8,189 bases of DNA from an uncultured Thermomicrobiales bacterium (GCA_902806375.1 CADCWK010000085.1:1-8189); one strand, 5' to 3'. Shown: positions 1-8,189, counted from the first letter of the stretch. A program made the numbers and translations. Notes: generated by a model not told the origin, from the letters alone.

Positions 1-132
1 GGCCGGGGACGGCTGAGTCTCGGTGGGCGGCGAGGCGGGGAAGCACGAGGCGTTGGGGATGAGGGGGTCAGCCGCCTCGCGGGAGGGGCGGGACGGGCGA
101 CCGAGTGGATTGAATGCGGTGGTAACGATCAT
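1..132 (-). CDS. possible start of an unidentified gene, cut by the left edge
   Basis: An ATG at 132 (minus) opens a frame that stays free of stops to the window edge (44 codons). It begins MIVTTAFNPLGRPSRPSREA and continues with a Pro/Ser/Ala-rich stretch. A purine-rich GGGAGGA lies about 10 nt upstream and could be a ribosome binding site, though the spacing is slightly long. The opening MIVTTA resembles, from memory, the first strand of some small bacterial SAM-dependent methyltransferase-like proteins. The following Pro-rich residues do not continue that resemblance, so I assign no function. In DNA this rich in G+C, a 44-codon open frame is weak evidence on its own. The gene is supported mainly by the start and Shine-Dalgarno combination, and it could be spurious. 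Confidence 0.3.
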   Translation of the reverse strand, partial: MIVTTAFNPLGRPSRPSREAADPLIPNASCFPASPPTETQPSPA

Positions 133-408
133 CGGCTTGTGGTCCTCCCGCGTCGGCGCAGGTGGTGTACGGTCACTGATAAAAGCGTACTCATGCGGAT
201 GCAGACTGTCTATGGGCAGTTCTAGGCAGGACTTCCATCGGTTCGGACGCCTGGCACAACAGCCGCACGCTGGGGCATGGAGTGGACGCGGCGTCACGAC
301 ACCATGCTGAACTTTGCGAAGCAACTTCTATGCCCTCCATCCTGTCCGGACATGTTGTACGGCCAACTACCGGGGCCGGGAGTCCTGCTCCCATTCCGGT
401 CAATAATA

Positions 409-422
409 AGAACATATGTTCG
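409..422. promoter_or_regulatory. LexA/SOS-box-like palindrome
   Basis: The sequence AGAACATATGTTCG contains the perfect 12-bp palindrome GAACATATGTTC (410-421). It matches 13 of 14 positions of the Gram-positive/actinobacterial LexA consensus CGAAC-RNRY-GTTCG; only the first base differs. It lies in an AT-rich patch and overlaps a minus-strand TATTAT that resembles a -10 box (403-408). No convincing gene starts immediately beside it. The nearest candidate starts are the edge frame at 132 (minus) and a 48-codon frame at 454 (plus), so the regulated target is unclear. The assignment to LexA is inference from the motif. Confidence 0.35.
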
Positions 423-424
423 CA

Positions 425-444
425 TTGACGCTCCGGTGCGTCAA
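425..444. repeat. inverted repeat TTGACGC/GCGTCAA
   Basis: Perfect 7-bp arms, TTGACGC (425-431) and GCGTCAA (438-444), flank a 6-nt centre. The repeat starts 3 nt after the LexA-like palindrome. The left arm contains TTGACG, a good match to a -35 box, but no matching -10 box lies 16-18 nt further on. It is followed by GGGGGC and an ATG at 454. An operator or a short hairpin are both possible. Confidence 0.35.
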
Positions 445-746
445 GGGGGCACGATGTTGGGGCTATCGGGGCGTCATTGGCTAGGCCCGGCGGTCGCCGA
501 TGCGCCGCTCTCGTCCGAGGGACCCTCGCGCCACGGGCTGGCTGACCAGCGAGGCCGACGGGCGTCGGAGCGTCTGGTCCGGTGTCAGGATGGTCAATAA
601 GATGTCCGGGTGCCGGCTGATCGCGCCATCCCGGGAGTCCCATACCGTCGGTCAGGACCTGGACGGCAGCGGGGGGCCGAATGGCGTCCCGCCCGCTGGG
701 TGGGCCAGTGGAGGCCGGGCGGTGGCACGTGCTCCGTCGCGTGAAA

Positions 747-803
747 GGGGAGCGGCTCCCGGTCCGGATAGCTCATCGCCAGCCGGTCCGGGAGCCGCTC
801 CCC
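747..803 (-). terminator. long hairpin downstream of metK, probable terminator
   Basis: Two 21-nt arms (747-767 and 783-803) are complementary at 20 of 21 positions, with one mismatch (T763 opposite T787) and a 15-nt loop. The hairpin begins 46 nt beyond the metK stop. Read on the minus strand, the 3' arm is followed by TTTCACG, so only a short U run is present. A stem this long and stable downstream of the last gene of the cluster fits an intrinsic-type or RNA-protecting 3' end. The weak U tract keeps confidence moderate. With no gene called on the other side, it need not be bidirectional. Confidence 0.6.
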
Positions 804-829
804 CAACGATTGCTGTGGTCGTCGCTGTC

Positions 830-867
830 GTCCGGCTGCGGCGTAGTCGCTACAGTCCGGCTGCGGC
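830..867. repeat. 13-bp direct repeat flanking the metK stop codon
   Basis: GTCCGGCTGCGGC occurs at 830-842 and again at 855-867, a 25-bp period. The metK stop codon (850-852) lies between the copies, so the last codons of metK (encoding RAAAG) are partly duplicated just after the gene. This could be a relic of a small tandem duplication or of replication slippage. Confidence 0.55.
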
Positions 868-2073
868 CCGGAGGGCATCGGCCTTGTCGGTCTGCTCCCA
901 GGGGACGTCGAGGTCCTCGCGGCCGAAGTGGCCGTAGGCGGCTGTCTGCCGATAGATAGGCCGCTGCAGGTCCAGGTGATCGATGATCGCCGCCGGGCGG
1001 AGGTCGAAGTGCTCCCGGACCAGCCGCTCGATTACGTCGTCGCCGACCTTGCCGGTCCCGAATGTCTCGCAGAACAGGGAGACGGGGTGGGCGACGCCGA
1101 TCGCATAACTGACCTGGAGCTCGAAGCGGTCGGCCAGCCCAGCCGCGACGATGTTCTTGGCGACGTAGCGGGCGGCGTAGGCGGCCGAGCGATCGACCTT
1201 CGTCGGGTCCTTGCCGGAGAACGCCCCGCCGCCGTGGCGGGCCATGCCACCGTAGGTGTCGACGATGATCTTGCGGCCCGTCAGCCCGGCGTCGCCCATC
1301 GGCCCGCCCCGGACGAAGCGGCCACTCGGGTTGACGAAGAACTTGGTCTCGGCATCGATCAGTTCGGCCGGCACGACCGAGCGGATGATCTGGTGCTCGA
1401 CATCGTGCCGGATCTGCTCGTTGGTCGCCTCCTCGGCGTGCTGCGTGGAGACGACGATCGCGTCGATCCGCTTCGGCCGGCCGAAGGCGTACTCGACGGT
1501 GACCTGGCTCTTGCCGTCCGGCCGCAGGTAGGGGACTTCCTCACTGCGCCGGGCCTCGGTCAGACGCCGCGCGATCCGGTGGGCCAGCGCGATCGGCATC
1601 GGCATCAGCTCGGGCGTCTCGTTGCAGGCGAACCCGATCATCATGCCCTGGTCGCCGGCACCGGTCAGGTCGTAGCGATCGTTGTCGGACGCGTCGTCGC
1701 GAACTTCGAGGGACTTGTCGACGCCGGCGGCGATCTCCGGGCTCTGCTCGTTGATCGAGGTCGTCACGCCGCAGGTGGCGTAGTCGAAGCCCGTCTCGGA
1801 GCCGGTGTAGCCGATCTCCCTGACGACCTCGCGGACCAGCTTCGGGATGTCGACGTAGGTACTCGTAGTGATCTCGCCGAAGACGAAGATGATCCCCGTC
1901 GTGGTCGACGTCTCGCAGGCGACACGGCCATCCGGGTCGTCGCGCAGGACGGCGTCGAGGACGGCGTCGGAGATCTGGTCGCAGAGCTTGTCCGGGTGGC
2001 CCTCAGTGACCGACTCGGACGTGAAGAAACTCCGGGGCGAGGACTGGAACGTCCCGCCAGCGGGGGCACTCAT
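850..2073 (-). CDS. metK: S-adenosylmethionine synthetase (methionine adenosyltransferase)
   Basis: This cytosolic enzyme makes S-adenosylmethionine from methionine and ATP, releasing phosphate and diphosphate. The protein has 407 residues, the usual family length. The N-terminal ATP site is seen as SESVTEGHPDKLCDQISDA (about 19-37, with His26). The hallmark GAGDQGMMIGFA is at 138-149, and the second signature GGGAFSGKDPTKVDRS, with its glycine-rich phosphate-binding segment, at 281-296. AIGVAHPVS (325-332) and GHFGRED (381-387) are also typical. The frame stays open far upstream into ahcY. The ATG at 2073 is chosen because it gives the normal N-terminus and has GGAG (2081-2084) 7 nt before it. 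It is the last gene of a minus-strand cluster after ahcY (125-bp gap) and the PfkB kinase. A long stem lies in the gap before it and a terminator-like hairpin after it. All key motifs appear intact. Confidence 0.97.
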   Translation of the reverse strand: MSAPAGGTFQSSPRSFFTSESVTEGHPDKLCDQISDAVLDAVLRDDPDGRVACETSTTTGIIFVFGEITTSTYVDIPKLVREVVREIGYTGSETGFDYATCGVTTSINEQSPEIAAGVDKSLEVRDDASDNDRYDLTGAGDQGMMIGFACNETPELMPMPIALAHRIARRLTEARRSEEVPYLRPDGKSQVTVEYAFGRPKRIDAIVVSTQHAEEATNEQIRHDVEHQIIRSVVPAELIDAETKFFVNPSGRFVRGGPMGDAGLTGRKIIVDTYGGMARHGGGAFSGKDPTKVDRSAAYAARYVAKNIVAAGLADRFELQVSYAIGVAHPVSLFCETFGTGKVGDDVIERLVREHFDLRPAAIIDHLDLQRPIYRQTAAYGHFGREDLDVPWEQTDKADALRAAAGL

Positions 2074-2113
2074 GAGGAAACTCCGTGATGGGGTAGGGGG
2101 ATGGGCCGGGAGC

Positions 2114-2161
2114 GGGCTGGGAGTGGCCGGACGGCGATACCCGTCCGGCCACTCCCAGCCC
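2114..2161 (-). repeat. perfect 21-bp stem between ahcY and metK
   Basis: Arms 2114-2134 and 2141-2161 are perfectly complementary over 21 bp, with a 6-nt loop (GTATCG on the minus strand). The stem begins 37 nt after the ahcY stop and ends 40 nt before the metK start. No U run follows it on the minus strand (the sequence continues GCTCCCGGCCCAT), nor a T run on the plus strand, so it is not a classical rho-independent terminator. In an ahcY-metK transcript it would form a very stable hairpin. That could cause partial termination, define a processing or decay boundary, or protect the upstream 3' end. I see no recognisable SAM or SAH riboswitch aptamer in this gap. Confidence 0.7.
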
Positions 2162-2198
2162 AACCAGAGGGATGACTCCGGTCGGTTGGTCGTCTCGA

Positions 2199-3479
<1,281 letters not shown>

Positions 3480-3503
3480 TCGGAAGAACTCCTCATGAAG
3501 ACC

Positions 3504-3517
3504 CCGTCCACGGACGG
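3504..3517. repeat. short inverted repeat upstream of ahcY
   Basis: CCGTCC and GGACGG flank a 2-nt centre (CCGTCCACGGACGG) in the 85-bp gap between the kinase and ahcY. It lies about 10 nt upstream of the ahcY Shine-Dalgarno sequence. It could form a 5-bp hairpin in the mRNA or be an operator half-site pair. Such short GC palindromes also arise by chance in this base composition. Confidence 0.3.
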
Positions 3518-3564
3518 CTGGTGCTTCTCGTAGGCGATGACGTGACGACGCGGACGCAGGTCGA

Positions 3565-4572
3565 TCAGACCCCGGCACCGGCTGGCGCCGAGAGCTGCTC
3601 GACCGTGACTGCGTCAGCATACTCCGGGAACGTCCGATCGAAGCGGGCGACGAATTCGGCCGGCGTGTATTCGTGCTCCTGCGGACCCTGCCGCTCGACG
3701 GCGTAGACCGCCGAGATCGACGCCATCCGCCCGGCGACGGGCCACGGCAGCCCCAGGAGGTACCCCTTCAGGAGACCGGCGCGGTACGCGTCGCCGCCGC
3801 CGGTGACCTCGACCAGCGGGTCGGCCGGGGCGACGGGGATCTCATGGGTCTCGCCGTCGGCGTAGATGCGGGAACCTGACGCCCCGAGCGTGACCACGAC
3901 GACCGGCACCCGCGCGACGAGGTCGTCGACGGTCAGGCCGGTCTTGTCGGTCATGATGCCGTGCTCGTAGTCGCTGCCCACCACCATCCAGGCCAGGTCG
4001 AAGCCGGCCAGGAGATCCTCGGCCGGCATCGCGATGACCTGCTGGGCCGGGTCGAAGACCAGCTTCGCGCCGCTGGCGGCGATCTCGGCGGCGTGCTGGT
4101 TCATGACGTTCAGCGCCGTCGCGCTGACGATCCCCAGCGCCGCACCGCTGGCGACCTCGCGCAGGTCGATCTGGTCGGCCCGGTCAGAGGCGCCGGGGTA
4201 GAAGCCGGCGATCTGGTTGCCGGTCCGGTCCGACATCATGAAGGACGACCCGGTCAGCAGATCGGGGACGTCCAGCACCAGCCCGGTATCGACGCCGACC
4301 GCCTCGACGGCGGCGCGGTACTCGGCGAAGTCTGCCCCGCCGGCCCCGACCAGGGCCGGTCGCTCGCCCAGCAGCGCGAGGCTCCAGGCGATGTTGCCAC
4401 CGATCCCGCCGCGCTTGCGGACGAGGGAGTCGAACAGGAAGCTGATCGACAGCACATGCGTCTTGTCGGTCAGGATGTAGTCCTGGAACGAGCCGGGGAA
4501 CGTCATGATGAGGTCATAGGCGATCGACGCGCTGACGATGATCCGTGGAGAACCGACCTCGGCCCGCGTCAT
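3565..4572 (-). CDS. PfkB-family carbohydrate kinase, probable adenosine kinase
   Basis: This is a ribokinase/PfkB-family kinase that transfers phosphate from ATP to a sugar or nucleoside hydroxyl. Of 335 residues, the first strand is IIVSASIAYD (11-20). The N-terminal signature is RGGIGGNIAWSLALLG (54-69), and the C-terminal PfkB signature EVTGGGDAYRAGLLKGY (255-271) supplies the anion hole and catalytic Asp261. Position directly upstream of ahcY suggests adenosine as substrate, since AhcY releases adenosine and the kinase would remove it as AMP. This is context-based inference: ribose, fructose or another nucleoside cannot be excluded from motifs alone. The ATG at 4572 is chosen because it is closer to the first strand and has GAGG 8 nt upstream. 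A TTG at 4608 would add 12 residues (347 aa) behind a weaker AAGGGA. It is probably the first gene of the kinase-ahcY-metK transcript. Confidence 0.9.
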   Translation of the reverse strand: MTRAEVGSPRIIVSASIAYDLIMTFPGSFQDYILTDKTHVLSISFLFDSLVRKRGGIGGNIAWSLALLGERPALVGAGGADFAEYRAAVEAVGVDTGLVLDVPDLLTGSSFMMSDRTGNQIAGFYPGASDRADQIDLREVASGAALGIVSATALNVMNQHAAEIAASGAKLVFDPAQQVIAMPAEDLLAGFDLAWMVVGSDYEHGIMTDKTGLTVDDLVARVPVVVVTLGASGSRIYADGETHEIPVAPADPLVEVTGGGDAYRAGLLKGYLLGLPWPVAGRMASISAVYAVERQGPQEHEYTPAEFVARFDRTFPEYADAVTVEQLSAPAGAGV

Positions 4573-4580
4573 GGACGGTG

Positions 4581-4584
4581 CCTC
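4581..4584 (-). promoter_or_regulatory. ribosome binding site deciding the kinase start
   Basis: GAGG lies 8 nt before the ATG at 4572. It supports that start over the upstream TTG at 4608, which adds only 12 residues without family similarity. Confidence 0.45.
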
Positions 4585-4850
4585 GCTGCCGATGGCGTCA
4601 TGGGTCAACCTGTCGTCCCTTCCCGTACATGGACCAGCACACGGTCATCTGACGTGTGGCATGGGGCGTGGCTCTGGTAGCGTCCACCGCTGGCGGTCGG
4701 CTGGCCGGTCGGCCGTGCCGCCGCGACGCCCGGTGATCCGGACAACGGCGCAGCGTAGCACGCGACGGGCCGTCGGGTTTCCGGTGAGCCGGCAGGCGTC
4801 CATGCCGGACGTCAGCGCGGTGGCTCACACCGCCGCGACACCCGGGCTCG

Positions 4851-4865
4851 GACCGGTTACCGGTC
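4851..4865 (-). terminator. small hairpin after aroKB, weak terminator candidate
   Basis: GACCGG (4851-4856) and CCGGTC (4860-4865) form a perfect 6-bp stem with a 3-nt loop, 26 nt beyond the aroKB stop. No U run follows on the minus strand. It may mark the transcript end but is weaker than the long hairpins elsewhere in the window. Confidence 0.3.
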
Positions 4866-4875
4866 GGATGGGCCG

Positions 4876-4904
4876 GATGATCAGCCGATGATCAGCCGAT
4901 GATC
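4876..4904. repeat. 11-bp tandem repeat across the aroKB stop codon
   Basis: The unit GATGATCAGCC is repeated at 4876-4886 and 4887-4897, followed by a partial copy GATGATC (4898-4904). The aroKB stop (4892-4894) lies inside the second unit, so the end of the gene (encoding IIG and the stop) is duplicated out of frame immediately after it. Confidence 0.7.
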
Positions 4905-6604
4905 TCGCCCAGCGCCGCGCGGACGACATGGTCCGGGACATCCGAACGGACCTCGACCCCACCGGCGGTCAGCGGCAGGATCCAGCGCTGGATCCCTGCC
5001 GTCCGTTTCTTGTCGCCGGTCATCAGGCTCAGCACCTGGTCAGGGTCTGCCTCCGCACGGGCGGGCAGGCCGAACCGGTCGAGGGTGGCGTCCAGCCGCG
5101 CAACGGTCGCCATGTCGCAGGTCCCGATCGCCAGGCCGATCCGGGCCGCGGCCCGCATCCCGAGCGCGACCGCTTCGCCGTGGAGGTACCGGTAGCCGGC
5201 GGCCTCGATGCCGTGGCCGAGGGTATGGCCGAAGTTCAGGATCTGCCGCAGGCTCGCCTCGCGCTCGTCGGCCGCGACGACCGCTGCCTTGAGGGCGATG
5301 TTCCGGGCGATCAGCGCGCCCAGGGCCGGTTGCCGGCGGGCCGTCAGCGCGGCGGCGTTGCGATCCAGGAACGTCCAGAGGTCGGCGCGTTCTCCACCGG
5401 GGGTGCTCGGCTGGATGACGGCGTGCTTCACGACCTCGGCCCAGCCCGACGTCAGCTCACGGTGGGGGAGGGTCGCCAGCAGGGCGGGATCGACCAGGAC
5501 CAGCGGCGGCTGGTAGAAGGCGCCGATCAGGTTCTTCCCCGCGGGATGGTTGATGCCGGTCTTGCCACCGACGCTGCTGTCAACCATCGCCAGGAGGCTC
5601 GTCGGGATCTGGACCAGCCCGATCCCGCGCAGCGTCGTCGCGGCGACGAAGCCAGCCAGGTCGCCGATCACGCCGCCACCGAGTGCGATGACCACGTCAC
5701 CCCGCTCGACCCCATCACCCAGCAGCCAGTCGTAGAGCTGGCCGGCGGCCGCGAGGCTCTTGCTGCCCTCACCGGACGGGACGGTCCATGTCTCGACCCG
5801 GAACCCGGCCGCCTGGAGTGCCACCGAGAGACCACCGCCGTGGAGCGGCCCGACGTGCTCGTCGCTCAGCAGCCACGCCCGACCGGCCGTCGGGAACGCG
5901 GCCCGGACTTCGGCGCCGGCCCCGGCGATGACGCCCGCGCCGACGACGATCCGCGACCCACTGGCGCCCAGCGCCAGGGCCAGTTCCTGCCGGGCGCCCG
6001 AGGCGAGCGCCAGGAGCCGGATGATGTCGTCGGCGACCTCGTCCGGTCCGACCGTGTCGGTCACGATCGTCACGTCAGCCCGGTCGTAGGCGGCCTGCCG
6101 GGTGGCTTTCAGGTTGATCATGCGGGCGAGCGGCTCGTCGCCGGCCAGCATCGGGCGAGCGGCCCGCTCGCCCATCGCGGCCGCCTGCGCCGACAGCCGG
6201 CTGAACGTCGTCTCCGGCTGAACGTCAAGGGCGACGACCAGGACCGTCGGCGACCGGAGCAACTGGTCGGTCCAGACCTCCTCGCTGGCCACCGCGCCGC
6301 CCCCGGTCACGATCACCTGTCCGGCCTGCCCGAGGGCCTGGACCAGGAGACGACGCTCGGTGGCCCGGAAGGCGTCCTCGCCGTGCCGGGCGAAGACGGT
6401 CGGGATATCCAGGGCGAAGTCAGCCTCGATGCGCTCGTCCAGATCGACCAGGTCCCAGCCCAGCCGGGTGGCGAGATCCCGGCCGACGGTCGTCTTGCCG
6501 GCACCGCTGAACCCGATCAGGACCAGGCGCGTCGGGATCTCCGGGGAGGCGGCCTCATCCCCGGCCACGACCTGTCGGGCATGTTCGATCGTCCCCCGGA
6601 CCAC
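4892..6604 (-). CDS. aroKB: bifunctional shikimate kinase / 3-dehydroquinate synthase
   Basis: This is a fusion of two cytosolic enzymes of chorismate synthesis. The N-terminal part (about 25-200) is shikimate kinase: Walker A GFSGAGKTTVG (31-41), the shikimate-site segment DLDERIE (54-60), FRATERR (79-85), TGGGA (100-104) and a lid-like RAARPML (147-153). The C-terminal part (about 205-565) is 3-dehydroquinate synthase: GEGSKS (278-283), GGGVIGDLAGF (309-319), SSVGGKTGINHPAGKNLIG (343-361), WAEVVKH (388-394), NFGHTLGHGIEA (457-468, metal-binding His) and LHGEAVALGM (474-483). All motifs look intact, giving 570 residues. The GTG at 6604 is preferred because AGAAGGGA lies 9 nt upstream. The frame also offers an ATG at 6676 and a GTG at 6700, but these add residues without family similarity, and 6676 has no good ribosome binding site. 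The gene diverges from the downstream regulator. Confidence 0.95.
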   Translation of the reverse strand: MVRGTIEHARQVVAGDEAASPEIPTRLVLIGFSGAGKTTVGRDLATRLGWDLVDLDERIEADFALDIPTVFARHGEDAFRATERRLLVQALGQAGQVIVTGGGAVASEEVWTDQLLRSPTVLVVALDVQPETTFSRLSAQAAAMGERAARPMLAGDEPLARMINLKATRQAAYDRADVTIVTDTVGPDEVADDIIRLLALASGARQELALALGASGSRIVVGAGVIAGAGAEVRAAFPTAGRAWLLSDEHVGPLHGGGLSVALQAAGFRVETWTVPSGEGSKSLAAAGQLYDWLLGDGVERGDVVIALGGGVIGDLAGFVAATTLRGIGLVQIPTSLLAMVDSSVGGKTGINHPAGKNLIGAFYQPPLVLVDPALLATLPHRELTSGWAEVVKHAVIQPSTPGGERADLWTFLDRNAAALTARRQPALGALIARNIALKAAVVAADEREASLRQILNFGHTLGHGIEAAGYRYLHGEAVALGMRAAARIGLAIGTCDMATVARLDATLDRFGLPARAEADPDQVLSLMTGDKKRTAGIQRWILPLTAGGVEVRSDVPDHVVRAALGEIIG

Positions 6605-6613
6605 GGCTACCAG

Positions 6614-6621
6614 TCCCTTCT
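6614..6621 (-). promoter_or_regulatory. ribosome binding site deciding the aroKB start
   Basis: AGAAGGGA, 9 nt before the GTG at 6604, is the best Shine-Dalgarno-like sequence near any of the candidate aroKB starts. Confidence 0.5.
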
Positions 6622-6705
6622 CATGTGCGCGGCCCTGGGCCGGAAACCCGCAATGCGGGCGAAATGTGGACCACATCAGTGATCGGGAAGCCGGAAACAC
6701 CCGTG

Positions 6706-6711
6706 TATACT
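6706..6711 (+). promoter_or_regulatory. -10-like box upstream of the regulator
   Basis: TATACT matches the -10 consensus at 5 of 6 positions and would place a transcript start near 6718, about 55 nt before the regulator ATG. No good -35 box lies 16-18 nt upstream, so an activator may be needed. The overlapping TGTATA reads TATACA on the minus strand and could serve aroKB. Confidence 0.4.
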
Positions 6712-6772
6712 GGGCCCTTGGGTGCTATGTGGAGCGAAACAGGCCCAGACTCCGGGTTCGGAAGGATAAGTC

Positions 6773-8161
<1,389 letters not shown>

Positions 8162-8189
8162 CGCTGGCGGTCAACCCACCGGTGTCCAG

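Larger units (their letters stand above)
133..746. other. gene-free intergenic stretch of about 0.6 kb
   Basis: No frame here encodes a recognisable protein. The available open frames (up to about 150 codons) are rich in Arg, Ser, Pro and Cys, lack domain-like patterns, and overlap each other on both strands. The stretch looks less G+C-rich than the flanking genes around 180-450, with an AT-rich patch at about 400-420. It contains several short inverted repeats: GGGAG/CTCCC at 378-392, the palindromes at 410-421 and 425-444, GCTGG/CCAGC at 537-550, and CCGACG/CGTCGG at 555-568. These may mark a regulatory region or a small structured RNA. I found no tRNA T-loop signature. A 48-codon frame at 454-600 (plus) starts just after the palindromes but has no recognisable content. 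Confidence 0.5.
4573..4891 (-). other. intergenic region upstream of the kinase-ahcY-metK cluster
   Basis: This stretch of about 0.3 kb separates the aroKB stop from the kinase start and presumably holds the end of the aroKB transcript and the promoter of the SAM-cycle genes. I see no convincing coding frame. A minus-strand TACGCT (4752-4757) could be a -10 box but has no good -35 partner at the usual spacing. Other structure includes CGACGG/CCGTCG around one base (4763-4775), a CGGTCGGC direct repeat at 4694-4701 and 4706-4713, and the hairpin at 4851-4865. No known SAM or SAH riboswitch could be recognised by eye on the minus strand. Confidence 0.45.
6605..6772. promoter_or_regulatory. divergent promoter region with two 13-bp palindromes
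   Basis: This 168-bp region lies between aroKB (minus) and the regulator (plus). It holds two perfect odd palindromes 4 bp apart: CCCGCA-A-TGCGGG (6647-6659) and ATGTGG-A-CCACAT (6664-6676). The half-site ATGTGG recurs at 6727-6732. GCCGGAAAC is repeated directly at 6639-6647 and 6690-6698. CTGGGCC (6710-6716) and GGCCCAG (6742-6748) could pair in the regulator's leader. The arrangement looks like an operator region, but the binding protein is unknown. Confidence 0.5.

Noticed and set aside
454..600. 48-codon plus-strand frame after the palindromes
   Set aside because: It has no recognisable content and no convincing ribosome binding site, and the surrounding frames are equally open.
650..670. 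GGTCAGGACCTGGACGGCAG, similar to the core of bacterial SRP RNA
   Set aside because: It lacks the GGAA tetraloop, needs an insertion to align, and the flanks do not pair into the expected helix.
928..2088. 386-codon plus-strand open frame opposite metK
   Set aside because: It mirrors metK, is Asp/Gly/Val/Arg-rich with no domain, and arises from the third-position G+C bias of the real gene.
4752..4757. Minus-strand TACGCT as the -10 box of the SAM-cycle cluster
   Set aside because: It matches weakly and no TTGACA-like box stands 16-18 nt upstream; noted only in the gap description.
4741..4770. CAACGGCGCAG, similar to the 3' part of SAH riboswitches, near SAM-cycle genes
   Set aside because: It is on the plus strand while the genes are on the minus strand, and the matching upstream GCGCTGC and AGGCTCG elements are missing.
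4928..6682. 584-codon plus-strand open frame opposite aroKB
   Set aside because: Antisense shadow of a gene with clear conserved motifs; its composition is that expected of reversed GC-rich codons.
8162..8189. CTGG/CCAG and CGGT/ACCG pairing after the regulator stop as a terminator
   Set aside because: The stem is short and interrupted, and the window ends before it can be judged.

Overview
The window is high-GC bacterial chromosomal DNA. It carries four complete housekeeping-type genes on the minus strand, one complete regulator on the plus strand, a possible gene start running off the left edge, and a gene-poor stretch of about 0.7 kb. Three traits point to Chloroflexota, most likely near Thermomicrobia/Sphaerobacter: a PfkB kinase beside ahcY and metK, a fused shikimate kinase/3-dehydroquinate synthase, and the sequence style of the short AhcY and the PfkB protein. 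This placement rests on recalled family resemblance and was not tested by a search.

Layout, left to right. Positions 1-132 (minus) may be the first 44 codons of an unidentified gene. Positions 133-746 hold no convincing gene, but contain an AT-richer patch with a LexA/SOS-box-like palindrome (409-422) and an adjacent inverted repeat (425-444). A long hairpin at 747-803 lies just beyond the metK stop and probably ends that transcript. Then come metK (850-2073), ahcY (2199-3479) and a PfkB-family, probably adenosine, kinase (3565-4572), all on the minus strand and transcribed in the order kinase, ahcY, metK. A perfect 21-bp stem sits between ahcY and metK. A gap of about 0.3 kb (4573-4891) separates the kinase from aroKB (4892-6604, minus). 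A 168-bp divergent intergenic region with two 13-bp palindromes and a TATACT -10-like box separates aroKB from an NtrC-type response regulator (6773-8161, plus).

Function. The three-gene cluster forms a coherent activated-methyl module. MetK makes S-adenosylmethionine, AhcY hydrolyses the S-adenosylhomocysteine left after methyl transfer, and the kinase probably phosphorylates the released adenosine, which pulls the reversible AhcY reaction forward. AroKB supplies two non-consecutive steps of the shikimate pathway. The regulator has an intact receiver domain and AAA+ sigma-54 activation core but an unusual C-terminal DNA-binding helix. Its kinase partner is not in the window.

I see no mobile element, CRISPR array, tRNA or rRNA, and no clearly new multi-gene system. 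The points most worth a second look are the long stem between ahcY and metK, the odd recognition helix of the regulator, the palindrome cluster in the divergent promoter region, and short direct repeats that straddle the stop codons of both metK and aroKB.
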